Source: Nocardioides sp. Soil805 | GTDB taxonomy: Bacteria; Actinomycetota; Actinomycetes; Propionibacteriales; Nocardioidaceae | Length of the DNA stretch: 41,360 nt | Assembly: GCF_001429625.1 (NCBI RefSeq) | Contig: NZ_LMSU01000005.1 | Span: forward strand, 1 to 41,360 | Reading direction: 5' to 3' | Part shown: positions 34,163 through 41,360 of the stretch, piece by piece | Layout of the letters: each line of letters starts with the position of its first letter | Numbering within the stretch: position 1 is the stretch's first letter | Position numbers and translations under genes: made by a program | Notes under the pieces: generated by a model | What the model was told of the DNA's origin: nothing | Database searches by the model: none | What the model saw: the letters and a program-made list of their open reading frames with translations, nothing else

Positions 34163-34891
34163 TCAACGCTCGACGTACGCCATCGACCGCAGACCACGCT
34201 CGACGTGCCAGGCGAGGTAGGCGGCGACCAGGGAGCTGGCCTCCTTGAGGTGGCGCGGCTGCGCGGCGTGCACGAGCGGCCAGTCTCCGGTGAGGAGCGC
34301 CGCGCCGAGGAGCAGCGTCTCCTCGGCCGGCGTGGCCGAGCCGGGCAGCTTGCAGAGCCGGCACAGGACACCACCGGCGGACGGGTTGAAGAAGCGGTGC
34401 GGCCCCTCGACGCCGCAGGAGACGCAGTGGTCGAAGGACGGCGCCCAGCCGGCCACCGACAGCGAGCGCAGCAGGTAGGAGTCGCGCACCTGGCCGGCTC
34501 CGTGCTCGCCGGCGGCCATCGCGCGCAGCCCGCCGACGAGCAGCAGGAACTGCTGGACCGCCGGCTCCTTCTCCTCGGTGACCAGCCGTTCGGCGGTCTC
34601 GAGCATCACGGTGCCGGAGGTGTAGCGGTCGTAGTCCAGGCCCAGCCGGGCGTGGAAGGGATCGATCGTCTCGGCCTGCGTGATCGTGTCGAGGTTGCGG
34701 CCCTCCGCGAGCTGGAGGTCCACGTGGGTGAAGGGCTCCAGCCGCGAGCCCCACCGCGACGTCGTACGCCGCACCCCGCGCGCCACCGCACGGACCCGGC
34801 CGTGGTGGCGGGTCAGCAGGGTGATGATGCGGTCGGCCTCACCCAGCTTGTGGGTGCGCAGCACGACCGCCTCGTCGCGGTAGAGAGGCAC
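34163..34891 (-). CDS. recO: DNA repair protein RecO
   Basis: RecO helps load RecA in the RecFOR pathway. The product is 242 residues. N-terminal OB fold (LYRDEAVVLRTHKLGEADRI, GRVRAVARGVRRTTSR), helical C-terminus with a zinc site formed by CVSCG and CRLCK (about 155-185). GTG at 34891 has a weak -10 (CAGAAT) six bases upstream. It precedes uppS on the same strand, the usual actinobacterial order. Confidence 0.95.
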   Translation of the reverse strand: MPLYRDEAVVLRTHKLGEADRIITLLTRHHGRVRAVARGVRRTTSRWGSRLEPFTHVDLQLAEGRNLDTITQAETIDPFHARLGLDYDRYTSGTVMLETAERLVTEEKEPAVQQFLLLVGGLRAMAAGEHGAGQVRDSYLLRSLSVAGWAPSFDHCVSCGVEGPHRFFNPSAGGVLCRLCKLPGSATPAEETLLLGAALLTGDWPLVHAAQPRHLKEASSLVAAYLAWHVERGLRSMAYVER

Positions 34892-34908
34892 CCGTCCATT
34901 CTGCCCCG

Positions 34909-35766
34909 TCAGCGGGTACGGCGGCGCGCGCCTCGCGGCGAGTCCCAGCAGGACCGGGCGAAGCCGGCCGCCAGGTTGTTGAGCCGCTCGGGCGCGGCCC
35001 GCCACTCCAGGATGCTGCGGGCCCGCACGAAGGTCGCGTTCGGCATCTCGTCGGCGAGCATCGCCGCGTCCGCTGCGGGGTGGATCGGGTCGGCGGGGTG
35101 GCCGACGACCAGCGCGGGCGCCTCGATGGCCCGCCGTTGCGCCGCCGACGGCGCGACGCGGCCGAAGAAGATCCCGTGCACCGTCGCGGCCATCGGCCCC
35201 GCCTGCTGGTTGCAGGTGTCGAGCCCGATCCCCACCCAGAACGGCACCAGCCCCCGCGGGACCGGCTTGGTCACCCAGCGCAGCGCGGAGACGGTCACCG
35301 GCAGGAAGCGGGCGGCGAAGAGCAGCGGCGCGAACGCCATGATCCCCGCCTCGAGGGCGTTGTCGAGCACCGGCATCTCGAGCAGCAGTCCGCGGACCCG
35401 CTCGGGGGCCAGGACCGCCACCTCGAGCGAGGCGTTGGCCCCCAGCGAGGTCCCTCCGACGACGGCCTGCTCGGCCCCGAGGTGGTCGAGCAGGGCGATG
35501 ACCTGCTCTCCGAAGGCCGTGATCGAGTAGGACAGCGGGTCGGCCGGGCGGTCGGAGCGGCCGTGCCCGAGCAGGTCGAGGGTCACCACGTGCAGCCCCT
35601 CGGAGGCCAGCGCCCGGGCGAGCGGCTGGTGCATCCGGCGCGGCATCAGCTGGCCGTGCAGGAGCACCACCCAGGCGTCCCCGGAGCCGTACTCGGTGTA
35701 CTCCAGGCGGTCCCTCCCGGCGTCGTGCTCCAGGAAGAACTGGCCGATCCGCTCGCTGACCAACAT
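34909..35766 (-). CDS. Alpha/beta hydrolase family protein
   Basis: The product is 285 residues, no signal. The nucleophile elbow is GGTSLGANASLE (Ser near 104), the oxyanion region is LLHGQLMPRRMHQPLA, and a later Asp/His pair (VGHPADPIHPAADA, with the last His less certain) completes a plausible triad. Substrate unknown. TAGGTT (minus, 35773-35778) lies six bases before the ATG, so it is likely to have its own leaderless transcript although it stands 16 bases after leuA. Confidence 0.85.
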   Translation of the reverse strand: MLVSERIGQFFLEHDAGRDRLEYTEYGSGDAWVVLLHGQLMPRRMHQPLARALASEGLHVVTLDLLGHGRSDRPADPLSYSITAFGEQVIALLDHLGAEQAVVGGTSLGANASLEVAVLAPERVRGLLLEMPVLDNALEAGIMAFAPLLFAARFLPVTVSALRWVTKPVPRGLVPFWVGIGLDTCNQQAGPMAATVHGIFFGRVAPSAAQRRAIEAPALVVGHPADPIHPAADAAMLADEMPNATFVRARSILEWRAAPERLNNLAAGFARSCWDSPRGARRRTR

Positions 35767-35782
35767 GGCGCGAACCTACCGC

Positions 35783-37519
35783 TCAGGCGCGGTTGACCGC
35801 GCTGATGACCGCCTTGAGGGACGCGGTGACGATGTTGGCGTCCAGCCCGACGCCCCACAGCACCTTCTCGCCGACCGCGCACTCGACGTACGCCGCCGCG
35901 ATGGCGTCGCCGCCGGAGGACAGGGCGTGCTCGTGGTAGTCGAGCACCCGCACGTCCCAACCCCGCTCGTCGGCCTGCGGCAGGCCGTTGATCGCGTCCA
36001 CGAAGGCCGCGATCGGGCCGTTGCCCTCGCCGGACAGGCTGGTGAGCTCGCCGTCGACGAACACGTTGACACTGAGCTGGTCCTTCTCGCCGGCCGCGCT
36101 GCTGGTGTGGACCGAGTCGAGCAGGAGCGGGCGCTCGCGGTCGAGGTACTCGGCGCGGAAGGCGTCCCAGATCGCCGCGGGCGACACCTCGCCGCCCTCG
36201 GCGTCGGTGTGCTGCTGGATGACCCGGCTGAACTCGATCTGGGCCCGGCGCGGCAGGTCGAGCTTGTGCTCGTGCTTGAGGATGTAGGCCACGCCGCCCT
36301 TGCCGGACTGGCTGTTGACCCTGATCACGGCCTCGTAGCTGCGCCCGACGTCCTTGGGGTCGATCGGCAGGTAGGGCACCGCCCACTCGTGGTCCTCGAC
36401 CGGTACGCCGGCACGCTCGGCGTCGCGCTCGAGGGCCTCGAAGCCCTTCTTGATGGCGTCCTGGTGGGAGCCGGAGAAGGCCGTGTAGACCAGGTCCCCG
36501 CCGTACGGGTGCCGCTCGTGGACCGGCAGCTGGTTGCAGTACTCGACCGTGCGGCGGACGTCGTCGATGTCGGAGAAGTCGATCTGCGGGTCGATGCCCT
36601 GGGTGAGCAGGTTGAGGCCGAGGGTCACCAGGCACACGTTGCCGGTGCGCTCGCCGTTGCCGAACAGGCAGCCCTCGATCCGGTCGGCCCCCGCCAGGTA
36701 GCCGAGCTCGGCGGCGGCGACCGCCGTACCCCGGTCGTTGTGCGGGTGCAGGGACAACACGACGTGCTCGCGGTGGTGCAGGTGGCGACCCATCCACTCG
36801 ATGGAGTCGGCGTACACGTTGGGCGTGGCCATCTCGACCGTGGCGGGCAGGTTGATGATGACCGGACGCTCGGCGGTGGGCTCGAAGACGTCGAGGACCG
36901 CGTTGCAGATGCGTACCGCGAACTCGAGCTCGGTGCCGGTGTAGGACTCGGGCGAGTACTCGTAGAAGACGTCGGTCCCGGGGACCAGCTCCTCGTACTT
37001 CTTGCAGATCTCCGCGCCCCGCACCGCGATGTCGAGGATGCCGTCCTCGTCGAGGCCGAAGACCACCCGCCGCTGCAGGGTCGAGGTGGAGTTGTAGAGG
37101 TGCACGATCGCCTGCTTGGCACCACGCAGGGACTCGTAGGTGCGCTCGATGAGCTCCTCGCGGGCCTGGGTCAGCACCTGGATGACGACGTCATCGGGGA
37201 TCAGGTCCTCCTCGATGAGCATCCGCACGAAGTCGAAGTCGGTCTGGGACGCGGCCGGGAAGCCGACCTCGATCTCCTTGTAGCCCATCTTCACCAGGAG
37301 CTGGAACATCTCCTTCTTGCGGGCCGGGCTCATCGGGTCGATGAGCGCCTGGTTGCCGTCGCGCAGGTCGACCGCGCACCAGCGCGGGGCCTGCGTCATC
37401 CGCTTCGTCGGCCAGGTGCGGTCGGTGAGGTCGACCGGGAGGAAGGGCACGTAGCGCCCGGGCTTCATGCCGCTGGGCTGTTGGGGGTTGCGCTCGTGGG
37501 GCGGGGTGTTGCTGATCAT
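35783..37519 (-). CDS. leuA: 2-isopropylmalate synthase
   Basis: First committed enzyme of leucine synthesis: acetyl-CoA plus 2-oxoisovalerate. The product is 578 residues, the long actinobacterial (type 2) form. Catalytic barrel with DLRDGNQALIDPM, metal site HPHNDRGTAV and GCLFGNGERTGNV; a linker region; and the C-terminal leucine-binding regulatory domain (QLSVNVFVDGELTSLSGEGN, ending SLKAVISAVNRA) for feedback inhibition. The ATG at 37519 follows GAGG. Expression is probably controlled by the leader peptide and hairpin at 37568-37656. Confidence 0.97.
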   Translation of the reverse strand: MISNTPPHERNPQQPSGMKPGRYVPFLPVDLTDRTWPTKRMTQAPRWCAVDLRDGNQALIDPMSPARKKEMFQLLVKMGYKEIEVGFPAASQTDFDFVRMLIEEDLIPDDVVIQVLTQAREELIERTYESLRGAKQAIVHLYNSTSTLQRRVVFGLDEDGILDIAVRGAEICKKYEELVPGTDVFYEYSPESYTGTELEFAVRICNAVLDVFEPTAERPVIINLPATVEMATPNVYADSIEWMGRHLHHREHVVLSLHPHNDRGTAVAAAELGYLAGADRIEGCLFGNGERTGNVCLVTLGLNLLTQGIDPQIDFSDIDDVRRTVEYCNQLPVHERHPYGGDLVYTAFSGSHQDAIKKGFEALERDAERAGVPVEDHEWAVPYLPIDPKDVGRSYEAVIRVNSQSGKGGVAYILKHEHKLDLPRRAQIEFSRVIQQHTDAEGGEVSPAAIWDAFRAEYLDRERPLLLDSVHTSSAAGEKDQLSVNVFVDGELTSLSGEGNGPIAAFVDAINGLPQADERGWDVRVLDYHEHALSSGGDAIAAAYVECAVGEKVLWGVGLDANIVTASLKAVISAVNRA

Positions 37520-37567
37520 GAGGTCCTCGATGTCGCTGGTGACGGGCGCCGGTGCACAGCACGCTCT

Positions 37568-37606
37568 CCGCAGCGAGGGGCCGACCGTGTCTAGGCCTCG
37601 CTGCGG
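37568..37606 (-). promoter_or_regulatory. Attenuator-type hairpin between leader peptide and leuA
   Basis: On the minus strand CCGCAGCGAGG (37596-37606) pairs perfectly over 11 bp with CCTCGCTGCGG (37568-37578). The first arm lies in the last codons of the leader peptide, so ribosome position decides whether it can form. There is no T run after it, so it may act on leuA translation or through a Rho-type or alternative fold rather than as a classic terminator. Confidence 0.7.
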
Positions 37607-37656
37607 CAGCGAAGAAGCCCTTCGACGGGGCTCAGGAGAACGAGGCTGCGCGTCAT
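37591..37656 (-). CDS. leuA leader peptide
   Basis: A 21-residue peptide with five leucines: MTRSLVLLSPVEG, then LLRCRSEA. The two adjacent leucines near the end are both CTT, a rare codon in so GC-rich a genome, so they are strong sensors of leucyl-tRNA supply. TACTCT (minus, 37666-37671) is nine bases before the ATG, so translation begins at or near the 5' end of the mRNA. The stop lies in the loop of the downstream hairpin. Leader-peptide control of leuA is known in actinobacteria; the assignment here rests on position and composition. Confidence 0.8.
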   Translation of the reverse strand: MTRSLVLLSPVEGLLRCRSEA

Positions 37657-37736
37657 GATGGGTCCAGAGTAGCCCGGTCCCGCGACTCCGGCGCCCCGGG
37701 CATCACGTGGTGAGACGGTCCCGACGGGTACGACGC

Positions 37737-38495
37737 TCAGGCGCGACCGCGGGCGGCGAACGCCACGGCCGTGACGTCGAAGGGGCCGGCGCCGAGCTGC
37801 TCGCGGCAGGTGGCGCGCAACTGCTCGCGCCGGGCCGGACCGAGGCCCGCGATGACCTCCCCCACTGGCCCGACACCGCGCAGGTACGGCTCCCACCACT
37901 CCTCGAACGTCGGGTGCGTGACGCTCACGGCCAGCTCGGTGCCCTCCACCTCGCGCACACCCGCGCCCTCGAAGATCCGCACGAGCTCGCCGCTCGCGCC
38001 AGCGGGGAAACGCCCCTCGCCCGGGTGGTCGGGGTCCACCTCCGCCAGCGCGGCCCAGATCGGGGCCATCGGCTCGCGCCGGCCCGCCAGGTCCCACACC
38101 GTCGCCCCGACCCAGCCACCGGCGCGCGTCACGCGCACCATCTCGGCGAGGCCGGCGACCGGGTCCTGCATGAAGTGCACGACGAGGCAGGAGCCGGCGA
38201 CGTCGAAGGAGTCGTCGTCGTACGGCAGGGCCTCGGCGGTGCCCTGCCGGACGTCCACACCGGGCAACCGCTGCCGGCAGGCCTCGACGAAGGGCAGCGA
38301 CGGGTCCACCGCCGCGACGTGGTCCGCGCCGAGGCGCTCGGCGAGGGGCTGGGTCAGGGCTCCCGGCCCGCAGCCGACGTCGACGGCCCGTTGACCGGCG
38401 GTCACCTCGAGCCAGTCGGCCAGGCGTACGGCGAGGGGGCGCGAGTAACGGCCCATGAACCGGTCGTACGCCTCGCCCGCCACCTCGAACGTCAT
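37737..38495 (-). CDS. Class I SAM-dependent methyltransferase
   Basis: The product is 252 residues. SAM-binding motif I VDVGCGPGALTQPLAERLG at about 42-60, acidic motif II (AAVDPS), then GTAEALPYDDDSFD (motif III/IV region). The fold is that of UbiE/arsM-like small-molecule methyltransferases; the substrate is unknown. ATG at 38495; TAGCGT (minus, 38504-38509) is eight bases before it, inside the end of the upstream SRPBCC gene. It may be read both from that promoter and with the SRPBCC gene. Confidence 0.88.
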   Translation of the reverse strand: MTFEVAGEAYDRFMGRYSRPLAVRLADWLEVTAGQRAVDVGCGPGALTQPLAERLGADHVAAVDPSLPFVEACRQRLPGVDVRQGTAEALPYDDDSFDVAGSCLVVHFMQDPVAGLAEMVRVTRAGGWVGATVWDLAGRREPMAPIWAALAEVDPDHPGEGRFPAGASGELVRIFEGAGVREVEGTELAVSVTHPTFEEWWEPYLRGVGPVGEVIAGLGPARREQLRATCREQLGAGPFDVTAVAFAARGRA

Positions 38496-38506
38496 GCCCG
38501 ACGACG

Positions 38507-39001
38507 CTACTCCTCGCCGGCGACCGCGTCGCCCCTCGAACCCGGCGGCCCGACGTGCTCCGCCAGGTGGTCCAGCGACGACGCGAACGCCGTCAGGTGC
38601 TCGCGCCGGTCGATCCCGGGCGGCACGTCGCGTGCCTCGATCGCCACCAGCGAGCCGTCGGGGTGGGGCTCGACGGTCCAGGTCATCGTCATGGTGCCCG
38701 CCAGGTCCGGGTCGTCGGAGACGAACCCGGCCGCCTCGACGACGCGTCGCGGAGCGAGGAGCTCGACGAACCGGACCTCGACCACGTCGCGGTTGTCGCC
38801 CGACTTGCCCCGCTGTGCCACGTCGTCGTACGCGAGGACCATGCGGTACCCGCCGCCGGGGCGGGCGTCGAACCACTCGACCGTGGCCGTCATGCCGGTC
38901 GGCGGCAGCCAGGAGGCCCGCGCCCGCGCATCAGTCAGGGCGGCGTAGACGGCCTCGGGCGAGGCCGGGACGACCCGGTGTGCCTCGTCGATGCGCTCCA
39001 C
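38507..39001 (-). CDS. SRPBCC / AHSA1-like (START-fold) protein
   Basis: The product is 164 residues. It has the SRPBCC start (VVPASPEAVYAALTDARARASWL), the GMTATVEWFDARPGGGYRM stretch and the closing long helix (REHLTAFASSLDHLAEHV). These proteins bind hydrophobic ligands; many bacterial members are uncharacterised. I chose GTG at 39001 (giving ERIDEAHRVV) because TACGAT (minus, 39009-39014) stands seven bases upstream; a longer reading from 39025 would place the promoter inside the gene. Divergent from the flavodoxin-fold gene. Confidence 0.85.
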   Translation of the reverse strand: MERIDEAHRVVPASPEAVYAALTDARARASWLPPTGMTATVEWFDARPGGGYRMVLAYDDVAQRGKSGDNRDVVEVRFVELLAPRRVVEAAGFVSDDPDLAGTMTMTWTVEPHPDGSLVAIEARDVPPGIDRREHLTAFASSLDHLAEHVGPPGSRGDAVAGEE

Positions 39002-39044
39002 GGCCCCGATCGTAGGCGGCGCCACCGCCCGTTAGCCTCGGCGC

Positions 39045-39530
39045 GTGCCTCGCCTGCTCGTGGTCCACCACTCCCCCACGCCGTTGGTGCGGTCGTTGGC
39101 CGAGGCGGTGCTGGCCGGCGCCCGGGACGACGAGATCACCGGCGTCGAGGTGGTCGAGAGGGAGGCCCTGGCCGCCACCGCCGACGACGTCCTGTCGGCC
39201 GACGGCTACCTGCTCGGCACGACCGCCAACTTCGGCTACATGTCGGGGGCGCTCAAGCACTTCTTCGACACGATCTTCCTCGAGGCCGGAGGAGCCCTCA
39301 CCGACGACGGGTCGGCGTCCGGCGGCTCGGGCGGGCGACGCCCGTTCGGGCTGTGGGTGCACGGCCGCTACGACACGGCCGGGGCGGTGCGCTCGGTGCA
39401 GTCCATCGTGGGGGCGCTGCCCTGGCAGCAGTCCGCGCCCGTGCTCGAGGTCCTCGGTGACGTGGGCGCTCCCGAGCGGGCCGCGGCATACGAGCTCGGG
39501 GGTACGATCGCTGCGCTGCTGAGCGAGTGA
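39045..39530 (+). CDS. Flavodoxin-fold NAD(P)H-dependent FMN reductase family protein
   Basis: The product is 161 residues. The phosphate-binding loop VVHHSPTPLVRSLAEA opens the protein, LLGTTANFGYMSGALKHFFD matches the flavodoxin/WrbA isoalloxazine-binding region, and LWVHGRYDTAGAVRS is the later loop. It probably binds FMN; partner and substrate unknown. GTG at 39045 has TAGCCT (39033-39038) six bases before it and no ribosome site: leaderless. The next gene's GTG overlaps its stop by four bases. Confidence 0.86.
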   Translation: MPRLLVVHHSPTPLVRSLAEAVLAGARDDEITGVEVVEREALAATADDVLSADGYLLGTTANFGYMSGALKHFFDTIFLEAGGALTDDGSASGGSGGRRPFGLWVHGRYDTAGAVRSVQSIVGALPWQQSAPVLEVLGDVGAPERAAAYELGGTIAALLSE

Positions 39531-40402
39531 ACGGACACGACACCATGGCGCACCGCGGACCCGGAGTGGCCGCCCTCGTCGCCGCCCTGCTCCTCGCCGG
39601 CGCGGCGCTCGCGGGGTGCACCGACGACGCCGGCAGCCCGGAGCCCGCGTCGCCCTCGACCTCTGCGTCGCCGTCGGAGTCGGCACCCACCTCGCCCTCG
39701 CCGTCCGCGGTGGTGTCGCCCGAGCGGCCGGACAAGGACGGCTGCCACCTCCTGACGTACGACGAGGCGATCGCGCCCGTCGTCGCCGGCACGGAGGTGC
39801 CGTGCAGGCAGCGCCACACCGCCCAGACCTTCAGGATCGGGCGCCTCGACCTGGTGGCCGACGGCCACCTGCGAGCGGTCGACTCCCCCGACGTACAGGC
39901 CGACGTCGCGCGCACCTGCACCTCCTCGCTCGGCGACCACGTCGGGGGGACGCTCGAGGACCGGCGCCTGAGCATGGTGCAGGCCGTGTGGTTCACCCCG
40001 TCGGTGGAGGACGCGGCCGCGGGGGCCGACTGGTTCCGCTGCGACGTCGTGGCGCTCGCCTCGGCGGGTCAGCTGTTGCCGCTCCCCCGGTCCACGCGCG
40101 GTCTGGTGGGCTCCTCGGACCGCCTCGCGATGTGCAGCACCGCGGAGCCCGGCACCGGCGCCTTCGAGCGGGTCCCGTGCGGGGTGGGCGACCACGCGTG
40201 GCGGGCGATCTCGACCGTCGACCTGCCGGGATCGGCGTACCCCTCGGCGGGGGAGGCGGGATCGCGGATGGAGTCGGCCTGCCGCTCCGCCGCGCGGGCT
40301 CAGGCGGACGACCCGCTCGACTTCACCTGGTCGGAGGAGCGGCCCACGCAGGTGCAGTGGGACGCGGGCCAGCACTACGGGATCTGCTGGGTGCCGGACT
40401 GA
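39527..40402 (+). CDS. Septum-formation-type lipoprotein with two Cys/His repeats
   Basis: The product is 291 residues from GTG 39527 (overlapping the previous stop) or 285 from ATG 39545. The signal ends in a lipobox (LAGAALAGC). A Ser/Pro/Thr linker runs to about residue 65. Two similar units follow, each C-x-PC-x-H-like: DGCHLLTYDEAIAP ... EVPCRQRHTAQTF and LAMCSTAEPG ... RVPCGVGDHAWRA. This resembles the Septum_form family of actinobacterial secreted proteins. There are further cysteines (RTCTSSLG, FRCDVV, ESACRS, GICWV), so disulfides are likely. Function not known. Confidence 0.8.
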   Translation: MNGHDTMAHRGPGVAALVAALLLAGAALAGCTDDAGSPEPASPSTSASPSESAPTSPSPSAVVSPERPDKDGCHLLTYDEAIAPVVAGTEVPCRQRHTAQTFRIGRLDLVADGHLRAVDSPDVQADVARTCTSSLGDHVGGTLEDRRLSMVQAVWFTPSVEDAAAGADWFRCDVVALASAGQLLPLPRSTRGLVGSSDRLAMCSTAEPGTGAFERVPCGVGDHAWRAISTVDLPGSAYPSAGEAGSRMESACRSAARAQADDPLDFTWSEERPTQVQWDAGQHYGICWVPD

Positions 40403-40496
40403 TGGTCCCCCCACTCCATGCGGAGCTCCGGCCGGCGCTGGAACCGGCGGTGCAGACGCCCGCTGACCTGCGAGGGCGACGTGGAATCCTGACGCG

Positions 40497-41021
40497 GTGA
40501 GCGAATCCGGTCTGCCCATGCGCACCTCCTGTCGTGGTCTCGTGTTCGACGACGACCGGCGGGTCCTGCTGGCCCACCACCGCATCAACGAGGGGACGAC
40601 CGTGTGGATCGGACCCGGTGGTGGCGTCGAGGTCGGGGAGGCACTCGTGGATGCCCTCGCTCGTGAGCTGTTCGAGGAGACCGGCCTCGTGCTCAGGGAC
40701 AGGACCGCACCGGCGCTCGTGTGGACGCAGGAGAACACCTTCCCCGAGATGGAACCGCACGGCTTCGCCGGTACCAGCCACTTCTACGTCGTGCCGCTGA
40801 GCGCCTTCACGAGGGAGGGAGGCTCACCCGTCGACGCGGCCGACCATCCGTACGAGGACGGCGTGCTCGACATGCGCTGGTGGTCGCCCGACGACGTCGA
40901 GGCGGCCCATCGACAGTCCATCCTCTTCGCGCCCCGCGCGTTCCCTCACCTCATGCGGGACCTCCTCGACCGAGACCGGTTCGAGGCAATGACGCGCACA
41001 CCCCTGACGCTGGGCCTGTGA
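40497..41021 (+). CDS. Nudix hydrolase
   Basis: The product is 174 residues. The full Nudix box is present as GGGVEVGEALVDALARELFE followed by ETGLV, matching Gx5Ex7REUxEExGU, with metal-binding glutamates. The fold begins MRTSCRGLVFDDDRRVLLAHH. The substrate (a nucleoside diphosphate linked to X) cannot be predicted. GTG at 40497 is the likely start; ATG at 40518 is possible. A weak -10 (AATCCT) lies six bases before the GTG. Confidence 0.92.
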   Translation: MSESGLPMRTSCRGLVFDDDRRVLLAHHRINEGTTVWIGPGGGVEVGEALVDALARELFEETGLVLRDRTAPALVWTQENTFPEMEPHGFAGTSHFYVVPLSAFTREGGSPVDAADHPYEDGVLDMRWWSPDDVEAAHRQSILFAPRAFPHLMRDLLDRDRFEAMTRTPLTLGL

Positions 41022-41121
41022 GTCCGGCGCGGCGATCCCTTCCGCACAGTCGTGTCCACAAGCCGGTCGGAACCCTCGTTCTCGGGGTCTGATTGTCGGT
41101 GGTCCCTGCTTGGCTTGAGCC

Positions 41122-41360
41122 ATGACATCGACCGCCGCACCCGTGCTGCCGAAGACTCCGGCCGCGCTGCTGCGCGCGATCCGGGCCTCGCGCGAGCGGG
41201 CCGCGGCGGAGGAGGTCGAGATGATGCGTCTCGGTGTCCACTGGGCCGACCTGCACCTGGCGGATCCGGAGTTCGCGGAGGCGTGCTTCACCTCGCCGAA
41301 GACGTTCGCGGGTGAGGGGTCGCCGGCGATCGACGAGTTCTGCGTGCCGGAGTTCGCGAC
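41122..41360 (+). CDS. DUF222 / HNH (13E12 repeat) family protein, N-terminal part
   Basis: The gene runs off the right edge; 79 complete codons are seen. The pattern LLRAIRASRERAAAEEVEMM ... GVHWADLH ... FAGEGSPAIDEFCVPEFA is that of the N-terminus of DUF222 proteins, which usually end in an HNH nuclease domain and occur in many copies in Nocardioides and relatives. The ATG at 41122 lies six bases after TTGGCT, a possible -10; no ribosome site is evident. The HNH part would be beyond the window, so nuclease activity cannot be judged. Confidence 0.75.
   Translation, partial: MTSTAAPVLPKTPAALLRAIRASRERAAAEEVEMMRLGVHWADLHLADPEFAEACFTSPKTFAGEGSPAIDEFCVPEFA

Noticed and set aside
37591..38097. 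A 168-residue frame ending with the leu leader peptide
   Set aside because: The upstream part is antisense to nothing coding-like and crosses the methyltransferase gene out of frame; the promoter at 37666 supports only the short peptide.

Overview
The window is a high-GC (about 70% by eye), chromosomal, gene-dense stretch from an actinobacterium. Nocardioides or a near relative is the best guess. The reasons are a tyrS gene just upstream of an rRNA operon leader, a recO-uppS-zur-znu-glyS-dus-dgt-dnaG housekeeping block like that of other actinobacteria, a leucine-rich leader peptide before leuA, and a DUF222 (HNH/13E12-type) gene at the right edge. Many genes have a TANNNT -10 hexamer 6-9 bases before the start codon and little or no Shine-Dalgarno, so leaderless transcription is probably common. 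The species assignment is inference. I see no prophage, insertion sequence, CRISPR array or plasmid functions.

Layout. 1-468: promoters and leader of an rRNA operon that runs leftward out of the window. 469-5703: tyrS, then divergently a membrane Ser/Thr kinase and a soluble PAS-kinase-receiver-Hpt hybrid histidine kinase. 5719-10432: tRNA-Met, a Tat-exported sulfite-oxidase-family enzyme, a double-GNAT protein, a PIG-L deacetylase with a YdcF/DUF218 protein, two small membrane proteins and tRNA-Asn. 10482-12892: dnaG and a coupled unknown gene. 12978-15028: four overlapping genes for small envelope proteins (holin-X-like, DUF3618, YihY/RNase BN-like, YtxH-like). 15032-20821: dgt, a secreted M15-like protein with a long charged helix, a tRNA-dihydrouridine synthase, a lipoprotein and glyS.

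20922-28590: complete kdpFABCDE potassium system on the minus strand, with two matched direct-repeat pairs upstream that fit KdpE operators. 28610-28933: a small ABM-type monooxygenase gene. 28974-32208: zinc uptake operon znuA-znuC-znuB-zur, with two Fur-type boxes 21 bp apart over the promoter. All three transporter proteins carry His-rich segments. 32222-37656: a PAS protein with a degenerate kinase core, uppS, recO, an alpha/beta hydrolase, and leuA with its leader peptide and an 11-bp hairpin. 37737-41360: methyltransferase, SRPBCC protein, flavodoxin-fold reductase, septum-formation-type lipoprotein, Nudix hydrolase and the start of the DUF222 gene.

I did not find a clearly new biological system. 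The most interesting points are regulatory: the zinc and potassium operators, the leucine attenuator, the widespread leaderless promoters, and a few proteins of unknown role.
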